DNA of 64,000 nt from positions 1-64,000 of the forward strand of contig CAYONP010000015.1 of NCBI GenBank assembly GCA_964405335.1. Reading direction: 5' to 3'. Positions 40,803 through 48,917 of the stretch are shown piece by piece (position 1 is the first letter of the stretch; the number at the start of each line of letters is the position of its first letter). The position numbers and the translations under genes are program-made. The notes beneath the pieces were generated by a model. That model was not told the origin of the DNA, did not search any database, and worked only from the letters and a program-made list of their open reading frames with translations. The stretch comes from CAYONP01 sp964405335 (GTDB lineage: Bacteria > Armatimonadota > UBA10988).

Positions 40803-43193
40803 ATGACCGCCATGCTGCTGCTCGCCGCCATCGCCGGAGAGGCGACGCTTCACATCACCGACCAGGTGGCCAATCCGGTCCACCCGCATGTCTACAGCCA
40901 GTTCCTTGAGCACATCTACCAGTCGGTCCACGGCGGGCTCGACGCCGAGCTGATCCTCGATGGAGACTTCGAGCGCGAGCCCGCCGCTTCCGCCCGCGGC
41001 GACGGCTGGGCGGTCGATCACGGCTCGTGGCAGATCGGCGACAACTCGGTCTCGCAGATGGGCGACGCGATCGACACGCACCTCTTCTGGCTGCCCGCCG
41101 GCGGGTTCGGCGAGCGTTACCGTCTCTCGCTGCGCGCACGCAAGCTGGCCGGCGCCGAGGGGTTCCTGATCATCTTCGGCGCCCGCGACGAGGCCAACTT
41201 CCACTGGTGGAACCTCGGCGGGTGGAACAACCAATGGTCGAGCGTCGAGCGCGAGACCAACGGCGCGCGGCAGGCGCTCGGCCCGACCCGCACCGAGACG
41301 CGTATCGAGGCCGGCCGCTGGTACGAGATTGCCGTCGCGGTCGACGGCGAGCGGGCCGAGCTGTTCCTCGACGGCGAGCGGCTGGTCGCCCTCGACGGCA
41401 TCCACGCGGGTGGTTTCGTCGGCCTCGGCACCTGGAATACCCGCGCTGAGTTTGCCGACGTCGCGGTCACGGCCGGAGAGGTGGAGCATCGCCTGCCGCT
41501 CGACGATCTGCGCGCCGGGCTGGCCCAGCAGGCCGCGTTGGCGCCGGGCTGGACCGCCGGCGACGGCGCGGCGACGGTGGTGGTGACCAACGACCCGTAC
41601 CAGGGCGAGCGCTGCCAGCGGCTGGCCGGCGGGTCAATCGCTTACGGCACGATCCCGGTCGATGCCGGCCGGCGTTATGCCGGGCGGCTGGCGGTGCGCG
41701 GCGGCGGGCGGGTGACCGCGCGGCTGGTGATCGACGGCGCCGTCGCCGCCGAGACGCCGGCGCTTCCCGGCGCAGTGGTCTGGCGCGAGCGGACCTTCTA
41801 TCTCCAGCCGCGCCAGGGCGGTGAGGCGGAGCTGCAAATCCACGCCGTCGGTCCGGTCGAGCTCGACTCGGTCAGCCTGCGCCCGGCCGGCGACGATGGC
41901 GCGCCGTTGCTCTTCCGGCCGGACCTGCTCGAGGCGATCCGAGCGCTGCATCCGCCGCTGATCCGCTGGCCCGGCGGCTACTTCGCCGAGCGTTACCACT
42001 GGCGCGACGCGGTCGGGCCGCGGTCGCTCCGCCCGCGGCGGGCCGACGCGACGTGGGAGCACCGCGATCCGAACGGGCTGGGCACCGACGAGTTCATCGC
42101 CCTCTGCCGCGAGGTCGGCGCCGAGCCGATGATCTGCCTCAATATCGGCCAGCACGACGAGGACGCGCTGGCACCGCTGCGGCTGAGCCAGGCGCTGGCC
42201 TGGATCGAGTACTGCAACGGCGACCTGACCACCGCCGGCGGGCGCGCCCGGGCGGCCAACGGGCATCGCGAGGCGTATGGCGTCAAGTACTGGGAGGTCG
42301 GCAACGAGACCTGGGGCATGGGGATCGACCGTTACCTCGCCCGGGCGCGGATGTTCCTCGACGCCATCAGCGAGGCGCACCCCGACCTGGTCCTCTCGGT
42401 CTGCGGCTCGGGCGGCCACAACGACGGCTGGAACGCGCGCGTGATCGACACCCTCGCGGGCCGGTTCACCCACCTCAGCGTGCATCACTACGGCGGTGGC
42501 GGGAACTACCTCGAGCGGATGGCCAACGCGGTGGCGTATGTGGACTTCCTCGAACGCACCCGCGAACGGATCCGCGCCTCGGCCGATCCCGCCATGCAGC
42601 TCGCGGTGACCGAGTGGAATCTGATGTCGACCAGCCTCGACAGCGGGCTCTGGGCGGCCATCTTCCTGCTTGGCTGCGAGCGGCTGGGCGAGACCGTGAC
42701 GATGGCCAACCCGGCGCTGTTCCTCCGCGAGACGACCGCGCCAGCGTGGGACAACGCGCTGATCAACCTCGGCCCGCGCGGCTGGTTCGCCGGCGGCAAC
42801 TACCTGGCGATGAGCATGTTCTGGAACGACCTCACGCCCGAGCGGCTGTCGACCCGCCTGGAGACCGAACCGCTCGGGCAGTTCGGCGAGACGCGGCTCG
42901 ACGCCGTCTATGCGCTGGCCGGCCGCGACGGCGACCGGCTGGTGATCAAGGCGGTCAACCTCACGCCGGATCAACCGGTGCTGCTCCGCCTTCAGCCGGC
43001 CATGCGCGTCAGCCCGCGAGCCGAACACCACAGCCTGACCGGCGAGACGCCCGAGACGCGGAACTCGCTCGACCAGCCGGATCGCCTGCGCATCGCGACG
43101 CGCCCGCTGACCCTCGACCCGGCCGCGCCGGCGGTCGAGCTGCCGCCGCACAGCGTCAACGTGATCGTGCTCTGGACGGGAGAGGAGCCGTGA
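40803..43193 (+). CDS. GH51-like alpha-L-arabinofuranosidase with internal carbohydrate-binding-like module
   Basis: Releases terminal arabinofuranosyl residues in characterised relatives. The 796-aa protein opens with a short hydrophobic stretch (MTAMLLLAAIAGE) that is a weak signal peptide, then ADXX-style start VHPHVYSQFLEHIYQSVHGG. An inserted beta-sandwich at about residues 55-230 (NFHWWNLGGWNNQWSSVERE) resembles the concanavalin-like laminin-G/DUF1080 fold. The TIM barrel begins near residue 370 (PLIRWPGGYFAERYHWRD). Catalytic residues are Glu502 in WEVGNETWG (acid/base) and Glu604 in AVTEWNLM (nucleophile), followed by the C-terminal beta domain. ATG 40803 has GAGG five bases upstream. 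It forms the central enzyme of the operon. Confidence 0.88.
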   Translation: MTAMLLLAAIAGEATLHITDQVANPVHPHVYSQFLEHIYQSVHGGLDAELILDGDFEREPAASARGDGWAVDHGSWQIGDNSVSQMGDAIDTHLFWLPAGGFGERYRLSLRARKLAGAEGFLIIFGARDEANFHWWNLGGWNNQWSSVERETNGARQALGPTRTETRIEAGRWYEIAVAVDGERAELFLDGERLVALDGIHAGGFVGLGTWNTRAEFADVAVTAGEVEHRLPLDDLRAGLAQQAALAPGWTAGDGAATVVVTNDPYQGERCQRLAGGSIAYGTIPVDAGRRYAGRLAVRGGGRVTARLVIDGAVAAETPALPGAVVWRERTFYLQPRQGGEAELQIHAVGPVELDSVSLRPAGDDGAPLLFRPDLLEAIRALHPPLIRWPGGYFAERYHWRDAVGPRSLRPRRADATWEHRDPNGLGTDEFIALCREVGAEPMICLNIGQHDEDALAPLRLSQALAWIEYCNGDLTTAGGRARAANGHREAYGVKYWEVGNETWGMGIDRYLARARMFLDAISEAHPDLVLSVCGSGGHNDGWNARVIDTLAGRFTHLSVHHYGGGGNYLERMANAVAYVDFLERTRERIRASADPAMQLAVTEWNLMSTSLDSGLWAAIFLLGCERLGETVTMANPALFLRETTAPAWDNALINLGPRGWFAGGNYLAMSMFWNDLTPERLSTRLETEPLGQFGETRLDAVYALAGRDGDRLVIKAVNLTPDQPVLLRLQPAMRVSPRAEHHSLTGETPETRNSLDQPDRLRIATRPLTLDPAAPAVELPPHSVNVIVLWTGEEP

Positions 43194-45649
43194 TGACCGC
43201 GCTGCTTGGATTGCTGATCGCCGCCGGCGAGGTGCCGCTCGGGGGTGAGTGGAGTTTCAGCCACGGGCCGGAGTTCCCCGGCGCGGCCGGCTCGCTCGAG
43301 GTCGATGCCGACGGCGTGCTCCACCTGCGTTACGACTTCTCCGCCGGCGGGGCCTATGTGGCCTGCTACCGCGTGATCGAGCCGGCTCAGACGCTGCGGG
43401 CCTGGCGCTTCCGGCTGCGCAAGCCGGCCGAGGCGACCATCACGGTGCGGCAGACCGACAGCACCGGCCAGACATTTCAGAAGTCGACCTACTACGACGG
43501 CGCCGGCTGGCAAGAGCTGGAGGTCCGGCCGGGCGGCTGGAGCGGCTACTGGGGCGGCGCCAACGACGGTGTGTTCCACGGCGCTACGCAGCAGATCGGC
43601 ATCCTGATCGAGGGCACCGGACTGCTCAACCTGGTCGGCGAGCTGCTCATCGCCGAGGTCGTCGCCGAGCCGGGCGAGGCCGACGCCGGGCCGGTGATCG
43701 GACCGTTCCGGGGCCGGTACCAAGTCACCGACTTCGGCCCGCAGAGCGGCTTCGCCACGGTGAACAGCAGCCTGGCCGACTCGCGCTGGCGGGTCGACTT
43801 CGGCGCCGTCGAGCAGGCCGCGCTGCACCACAGCATTTCGCTCTTCGGCTCACCGAAAGAGCTGCGGCTGACGGTCCGCGGCGGGCCGCCCGGCGCGCGG
43901 CTGACGCTCAGCCTGGGCAGCCACTTCCAGCGCTTCTGGCGCGAACTGGGCGAGCTGCGCGAAGGTGAGACGGTGTTCACCTTGCCGGCGCCGCCCGAGG
44001 GCTGGCAGTTCGGCGGCGGCGAGAACGACGGGCGGGTCCACCCGCCGCTGCGCGTGGGCGGCCTGAGCATCGAGCGCGGCACCGCGCCGGCGGCGCCGGC
44101 CGAACTAGAGCTGGTCGACCTGACCTGTGTGACCGAGCTGCCGAGCGACCAGACCACCATCCTGTTCGCCACGCTGCGCGAGGCCGGTGGCGACGAGCGG
44201 GTGCGCCGCCTGCGCGCCGAGTGCGTCGGCTGGAACGTGACCGACCAGCCGGTCAGTGGCAGGCTGCGCTGCGTGCTGCGCGACTGGGACGAGACGGTGC
44301 TGCACGAGACCGCCTACGACTGGTCGCTGCCTGCCGACGGCGTGCGCGGCGTGGCGTCCATCAACCTGGCCATCCCTGCCGGGCTCAACTTCTGCGACAC
44401 CACCTTCACGTTCGAGGCGGCGGGCCTGAACCCGCGGCCGGCGACGGCGGCCTTCACCCGCGGCGCCGACGATGCGGGCGACCCGGCACTACTGCCCGAG
44501 TCGCCCTGGGGCATGGGGGTCTACCTCTACCGCAACGCCAACAACCCGGCCGGCTATGAGAGCATGGACCGCGTGGCGGCGCTGGCCTGCGCGGCGGGGG
44601 TGAAGTGGAGCCGCGAGGAGTTCCAGTGGCACCGGATCGAGACGGCGCCGGGCGAGTTCGATTACAGCTTCTACGACCAGATGATCGCCACCGCGCACCG
44701 GCACGGGATCTCGATCTACGCGCTGCTGGCCTACTGGAACCCGCACTACGAGAGCTACACCGAGGCCGGCATCGACGCCTACTGCAACTGGGTGCGGCAG
44801 CTTGTGCGGCGGTACAAGGACCAGATTCAGCACTGGGAGATCTACAACGAGCCAAACATCTTCTTCTGGTCGGGCCCGAAGGAGCTCTATCCGGTGATGC
44901 TCGAACGCGCCTATGCGGCGATCCGTGAGGAGGATCCGACGGCGCAGGTGCTCGGCGTCTCGACCGCCGGCATCGACCGCGCGTTCATCCAGCGGGTGCT
45001 CGACGCCGGCGCGCCGTTCGATGTGCTGACCATCCACCCCTACCGCGCGCGGCTGGTCGAGCGGCAGTTCGCCGACGAGCTGCGCCGCACGGCCGAGCAG
45101 GTCGGCGGGCGGCCGGTCTGGATCACCGAGATGGGCTGGCCGACGCAGATCGGCGGCACGCCCGAACGGCAGCAAGCCGAGCTGCTGGCGCGCTGCTACC
45201 TGACCGCGGTGGCCAGCGGCGCGGTGCAGAATATGAGCTGGTACAACTTCCGCAGCGACGGCGACGACCCGTTCTACAACGAGCACAACTTTGGCGTGGT
45301 GCACCACGACCTGACGCCGAAACCGGCCTACCGCGCTTTGATGACCATCTGCCGCACCCTCGCCGGCGGCGAGACGACGGTGCCCGAGGGCCTGCCCGAC
45401 GGCCTCTGGGGCCTGCGCCGCGGCGGCGCCACCGCGCTCTGGAGCCCCGGCGCGGCGGTCGACCTGACCCTGAGCTGCGACGGCCCCGCGCTGGTGAGCA
45501 ACCTGATGGGTGACGAGATCGCCGCCGGCGACGGCGAGGTCACCGTCCGCCTGACGCGCGGCAAGCCGATCTTCGTCATCGGGGTGATCGAGAGGGTCGA
45601 GGCCGCCGCCGTCGAGCCGGCCGAGCCGCCGGGCCGCCTGGTCTTCTGA
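43193..45649 (+). CDS. Clan-A (GH39/GH5-like) glycoside hydrolase with N-terminal beta-sandwich domains
   Basis: An 818-aa protein. A very short hydrophobic start (MTALLGLLIAAGEVPLGG) echoes that of the preceding GH51 protein. About 440 residues of beta-sandwich domains follow, then a TIM barrel from about residue 435 (WGMGVYLYRNANNPAGYESM). Glu553 in HWEIYNEPNIFFW fits the acid/base, and Glu646 in WITEMGWPTQ the nucleophile, of retaining clan-A enzymes. A small C-terminal beta domain (ALWSPGAAVDLTL) closes it. The closest fit is GH39-like; the substrate is unknown. It is coupled to the GH51 gene by a TGATG overlap and to the CYTH gene by another. Confidence 0.82.
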   Translation: MTALLGLLIAAGEVPLGGEWSFSHGPEFPGAAGSLEVDADGVLHLRYDFSAGGAYVACYRVIEPAQTLRAWRFRLRKPAEATITVRQTDSTGQTFQKSTYYDGAGWQELEVRPGGWSGYWGGANDGVFHGATQQIGILIEGTGLLNLVGELLIAEVVAEPGEADAGPVIGPFRGRYQVTDFGPQSGFATVNSSLADSRWRVDFGAVEQAALHHSISLFGSPKELRLTVRGGPPGARLTLSLGSHFQRFWRELGELREGETVFTLPAPPEGWQFGGGENDGRVHPPLRVGGLSIERGTAPAAPAELELVDLTCVTELPSDQTTILFATLREAGGDERVRRLRAECVGWNVTDQPVSGRLRCVLRDWDETVLHETAYDWSLPADGVRGVASINLAIPAGLNFCDTTFTFEAAGLNPRPATAAFTRGADDAGDPALLPESPWGMGVYLYRNANNPAGYESMDRVAALACAAGVKWSREEFQWHRIETAPGEFDYSFYDQMIATAHRHGISIYALLAYWNPHYESYTEAGIDAYCNWVRQLVRRYKDQIQHWEIYNEPNIFFWSGPKELYPVMLERAYAAIREEDPTAQVLGVSTAGIDRAFIQRVLDAGAPFDVLTIHPYRARLVERQFADELRRTAEQVGGRPVWITEMGWPTQIGGTPERQQAELLARCYLTAVASGAVQNMSWYNFRSDGDDPFYNEHNFGVVHHDLTPKPAYRALMTICRTLAGGETTVPEGLPDGLWGLRRGGATALWSPGAAVDLTLSCDGPALVSNLMGDEIAAGDGEVTVRLTRGKPIFVIGVIERVEAAAVEPAEPPGRLVF

Positions 45650-46164
45650 TGGAGGCGCACCGCAACCTCGAGCTGAAGGCGCGCTGCGCCGACCTGTCCG
45701 CCGCGCGCGCCGCGGCGCTCGCCCTCGGCGCCGAGCCGTTCGCCGATGAGGAGCAGTGCGACACCTTCTTTGTCGTGCCGCACGGCCGGCTCAAACTGCG
45801 CGAGATCTCCGGCAGCAACGCCGTCCTGATCGGGTATGACCGGCCGGACCGAGCGGACGTGCGCGAGAGCCGGTACCACCTCGTCGACATCTCCGATCCG
45901 ACCGCGCTCAAAGCGGCCCTGGCCGCCGCGCTGGGCGTGCGCGGCGTGGTGCGCAAGCGGCGCTCGATCCTGCTCTGGCACAACGTGCGCATCCACCTCG
46001 ACCAGGTCGACGGACTGGGCGGCTTCGTCGAGTTCGAGGCCGTGCTGGGCCCCGGCGCCGACGAGCCAACCAGCCGCGACCGGCTGGCCCGGCTGACGGA
46101 GGCACTCGGCATCGCTGACGACGACCGCGTCGCCGCCGCGTATGCCGACCTGCTGGGTCTGTAG
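45649..46164 (+). CDS. CYTH-domain protein (class IV adenylate cyclase/thiamine-triphosphatase-like)
   Basis: A 171-aa triphosphate tunnel metalloenzyme-fold protein: NLELKARCADLSAARAAALA at the start, the tunnel strand VVPHGRLKLREISGSNAVLI, VVRKRRSILLWHNVRIHLDQ and the closing acidic strand LGGFVEFEAVL. Such enzymes bind organic or inorganic triphosphates; many act as triphosphatases and some make cyclic AMP. It closely resembles the CyaB type in layout. It overlaps the stop of the glycoside hydrolase (TGATG), which puts it in the glycan operon, an unexpected place. Confidence 0.85.
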   Translation: MEAHRNLELKARCADLSAARAAALALGAEPFADEEQCDTFFVVPHGRLKLREISGSNAVLIGYDRPDRADVRESRYHLVDISDPTALKAALAAALGVRGVVRKRRSILLWHNVRIHLDQVDGLGGFVEFEAVLGPGADEPTSRDRLARLTEALGIADDDRVAAAYADLLGL

Positions 46165-46205
46165 CACCGGGCAGGCGCGGCGGCCAGGGTGGCGAACCGG
46201 CGCGC

Positions 46206-47195
46206 ATGGACATCCCACGGATCGCGGTGATCGGCGCCGGGGCGCTCTCGTCGCGCCGCATCTACCCGTATCTCGGCGCCGCCGGGGCGCGGCTGGTCGG
46301 CGTCTGCGACCTCGATCTCGACCGCGCCCAGCGCATGAGCCTGCTGTTCGGCGGCCATGCTTATGACCAGTGGCCGGCGATGCTCGAGGCGACCCGGCCC
46401 GACGGGGTGATCATCTGCATCGGGCCCGAGCAACACGCCGCCCTGGCGCCGGCCGTGCTGCGCGCGGGGTATCCGGTCTATACCGAGAAGCCGCCCGGCC
46501 CGACCGCCGCCGACACGCTCAGAGTGGCCCGCGCCGCCGCCGAGACCCACCGGCTCTGCATGACCGCCTTCAAGAAGCGCTATGCCCGCTGCAACCAGCG
46601 CGCGAAGGCGTTTCTCGACGAGTTCGCCGACGAGGACAAGCTGGCCCTCTCGCTCGACTACGCCGGCGGTCCGTACCGCAACGACTCGCCGCGGACCGAT
46701 CTGCTGCTCGACTTCGGCGTGCATGGCGCCGATCTGCTCAGCTTCCTGGGCGGCCCGGCGGCCGAGGTCGCCGCGCACACCCGCGACGGCCATGCCTACA
46801 CCGCGACGATCCGCTTCGCCTCGGGCTTGCTGGGCAGCTTCTGCCTGACCGACGGGCGCTCGTTCGGCGTGCCGACCGAAGAGCTCGAAATCACCTGCCG
46901 CGGCGGCCACTGGATGACCGTGCACAACTCGAGTGTCTGGAAGGTGGCTCGCGCCGGCAGCATCGTCGAGTATCGCGAGCCGCCGACCTTCACCTCGGCC
47001 GGCGACGACGGCCGCGACACGGGTCACCTGGCCGAGCTCGAGGCCTACGTCCAGGCGCTGCGCGCGCGGGCGGTCTCGTCGCCCTCGCAGGTCTACGAGT
47101 CGTACCGCAGCATGGTGCTGCTCGAGGCGATCCGCGAGGCGGCCGCCAGCGGGCGGGCGGTGCAGCCGGTCTATGAGCCGGTCGAGACCGGCTGA
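46206..47195 (+). CDS. Gfo/Idh/MocA-family NAD(P)-dependent oxidoreductase
   Basis: A 329-aa enzyme with an N-terminal Rossmann fold (RIAVIGAGALSSRRIYPYLG, GVCDLD), the EKP motif in YTEKPPGPTA that contacts cofactor and substrate, and a C-terminal alpha/beta domain (LDFGVHGADLLSFLGG). Members oxidise or reduce sugars and cyclitols; this fits the end of a glycan operon. It begins 41 bp after the CYTH gene and its 3' end overlaps the convergent rlmN by 25 bp. Exact substrate unknown. Confidence 0.9.
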   Translation: MDIPRIAVIGAGALSSRRIYPYLGAAGARLVGVCDLDLDRAQRMSLLFGGHAYDQWPAMLEATRPDGVIICIGPEQHAALAPAVLRAGYPVYTEKPPGPTAADTLRVARAAAETHRLCMTAFKKRYARCNQRAKAFLDEFADEDKLALSLDYAGGPYRNDSPRTDLLLDFGVHGADLLSFLGGPAAEVAAHTRDGHAYTATIRFASGLLGSFCLTDGRSFGVPTEELEITCRGGHWMTVHNSSVWKVARAGSIVEYREPPTFTSAGDDGRDTGHLAELEAYVQALRARAVSSPSQVYESYRSMVLLEAIREAAASGRAVQPVYEPVETG

Positions 47196-48211
47196 GCGGC
47201 GCGAAGCTGGCCGCACGCGCCGGCGATGTCGTCGCCGCGCGTCTGGCGTTGCGTGACGACCAGGCCGGCCGACTCAAGGGTCGCGCGGAAGCCGGCCAGA
47301 CGCTCCGCGCTCGGCCGTTCAAAGGGCAGGCCGGGCACCGGGTTGAACGGGATCAGGTTGACATGCTCACCCCGCCGCAGCACCGCGGCGGCCGCCTGGG
47401 CATCGGTAGGCCGGTCGTTGACACCGCTCATCAGCGCCATCTCATAGGTCACCCGCCGGCCGGTCCGCGCGGCATAGTCCCGGGCCGCGGCGAGGATCTC
47501 GGCCACGCTCCAGCGCTTGGCCGCCGTCGGCACCAGCTCACGGCGCAGCGCATCGTCGGCGGCGTGGAGCGAGACGGCGAGGGTGACCGGCAGGCCCGCT
47601 GAGGCCAGCCGCGCGATGCCCGGCGGCAGGCCGACGGTCGAGACGGTGACGTGCCGCGGCGAGAGCTCCATCTCATCGCGCCACAGGGCAACCGCCTCGA
47701 TCACGGTGTCGGTGTTGAGCAGCGGCTCGCCCATGCCCATGAAGACGACGTGGCTGATCCGCGCGCCGGCCGCCTGGCCGGCGGTGAGCAACTGGTCGCA
47801 CAGCTCGGCGACGGTCAGGTTGCGCCCGGCGCCGAGCGTGCCGGTGGCGCAGAAGGTGCAGCCGACCGCGCAGCCGGTCTGGCTCGAGAGGCAGGCCGAC
47901 AGCCGGTCGGCATAGGGCAGCACGACCGTTTCGACGGCGGCGCCGTCGGTCAGGGTCAGCAGCAGCTTGCGCGTGCCGTCGCGCGAAACCTGCTCGGCGG
48001 CGACCCGCCCGCGGCCGACCGGATGCTGGTCGGCCAGTCGGCGGCGGAGGGCGAGCGGCAGGCTGGACATCTCGTCGGTGCTGCGCGCGCCGTGGTGGTG
48101 GAGCCACTCGGCAAGCTGCCGGCCACGGTAGGCCGGCTCGCCGAGCGCGGTGCAGAGGGCCTCAAGCGCCTCGCGCCGCTGGCCCAGCAAGGCCGGCGAC
48201 GCGGCGCTCAC
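47171..48211 (-). CDS. rlmN: Dual-specificity rRNA/tRNA adenine C2-methyltransferase RlmN
   Basis: Radical-SAM enzyme that methylates A2503 of 23S rRNA and A37 of some tRNAs. Of its 346 residues the key ones are the radical-SAM cysteines in GCAVGCTFCATG, the SAM-binding VVFMGMGEPLLN, and SLHAADDALRRELVPTAAKR, all RlmN marks. The methyl-carrying cysteine near the end is expected in the GDDIAGACGQL motif, which is present. The start is GTG 48211, overlapping the ompH stop as GTGA; the only later ATG would cut off the N-terminal domain. It ends the outer-membrane biogenesis gene run, although its own role is in translation. Confidence 0.95.
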   Translation of the reverse strand: MSAASPALLGQRREALEALCTALGEPAYRGRQLAEWLHHHGARSTDEMSSLPLALRRRLADQHPVGRGRVAAEQVSRDGTRKLLLTLTDGAAVETVVLPYADRLSACLSSQTGCAVGCTFCATGTLGAGRNLTVAELCDQLLTAGQAAGARISHVVFMGMGEPLLNTDTVIEAVALWRDEMELSPRHVTVSTVGLPPGIARLASAGLPVTLAVSLHAADDALRRELVPTAAKRWSVAEILAAARDYAARTGRRVTYEMALMSGVNDRPTDAQAAAAVLRRGEHVNLIPFNPVPGLPFERPSAERLAGFRATLESAGLVVTQRQTRGDDIAGACGQLRAAQPVSTGS

Positions 48212-48846
48212 CCGGCGGGCGGCGCGGCGTTCAGCGCGGCGATGACCGCATCGGTGATGTCGGTGCCGCCGAAAAAGACCAACTCGCTCGAGACCACCAG
48301 GGTCAGGCCCTGCGCCTCGGCAATCTGTTTGACCGCCGCGTCGAACTTCTCCTGGATCCGCGCCGAGCCCTCCTGATCGAACTGCCGCAGCTCCTCGCCG
48401 AGCCGCTCCTGCATGGTCTTCAGGCCCTGCTGCGCCTGGCGCTTGATCGACTGGAGCAAGTTGAGCTGATCCCGCTCGGCCTCGGTCCGTTGTTCTTTGG
48501 TCTCGAGTTCGGCCAGTTGCCGGTCGCGCTCGTCGCTGAGCTTCATCAGCTTGTCCAGCTCGGCGCGCTCGGCCTCGGTCAGGTTCTGGCCCTTGGCCCG
48601 CAGCTCCTGCAGCTTGTTCCACTCCTCGTCGAGCAGGAGCGTGAACCGTTCGGCCCGCTCGGTGAGCTGCGCGTTGAGCTGCGCCATGCGCTGTTCGACG
48701 TCGCGCCGGTGGGTCGCGAACTGCTCGAACGCGCGCAGCGTCCGCGGCACATCGATCTTGCCGACCTTGACTTCCTGCGCCGCGGCGGGGGCGGCCAGCG
48801 CGGCGAGCAGGCCGACTGCCAGCAGAGCACGGGCCATCTTCCACAT
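48208..48846 (-). CDS. OmpH/Skp periplasmic chaperone
   Basis: Periplasmic holdase for outer-membrane proteins en route to BamA. The 212-aa protein has a signal peptide (MWKMARALLAVGLLAALAAPAAAQ), an OmpH start (VKVGKIDVPRTLRAFEQFAT), a long charged coiled coil (about residues 45-165, ERAELDKLMKLSDERDRQLA) and a closing strand pair (GLTLVVSSELVFFGGTDITD) typical of the Skp body. ATG 48846 is preferred over GTG 48849 because GGAG lies seven bases upstream. It follows bamA, the usual order. Confidence 0.9.
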   Translation of the reverse strand: MWKMARALLAVGLLAALAAPAAAQEVKVGKIDVPRTLRAFEQFATHRRDVEQRMAQLNAQLTERAERFTLLLDEEWNKLQELRAKGQNLTEAERAELDKLMKLSDERDRQLAELETKEQRTEAERDQLNLLQSIKRQAQQGLKTMQERLGEELRQFDQEGSARIQEKFDAAVKQIAEAQGLTLVVSSELVFFGGTDITDAVIAALNAAPPAG

Positions 48847-48860
48847 CACGAGTCTCCAGT

Positions 48861-48877
48861 CAGGCCCGGCGGGCCTG
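48861..48877 (-). promoter_or_regulatory. Short hairpin in the bamA-ompH gap
   Basis: CAGGCCC/GGGCCTG with a three-base loop, 14 bp before the ompH ATG on the minus strand. It may reduce ompH expression or stabilise the bamA transcript end; there is no T-run. Confidence 0.3.
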
Positions 48878-48917
48878 TCGTCTTCTGACGCCGGCGGCGG
48901 CGAAGCGGTTGCCTCGC

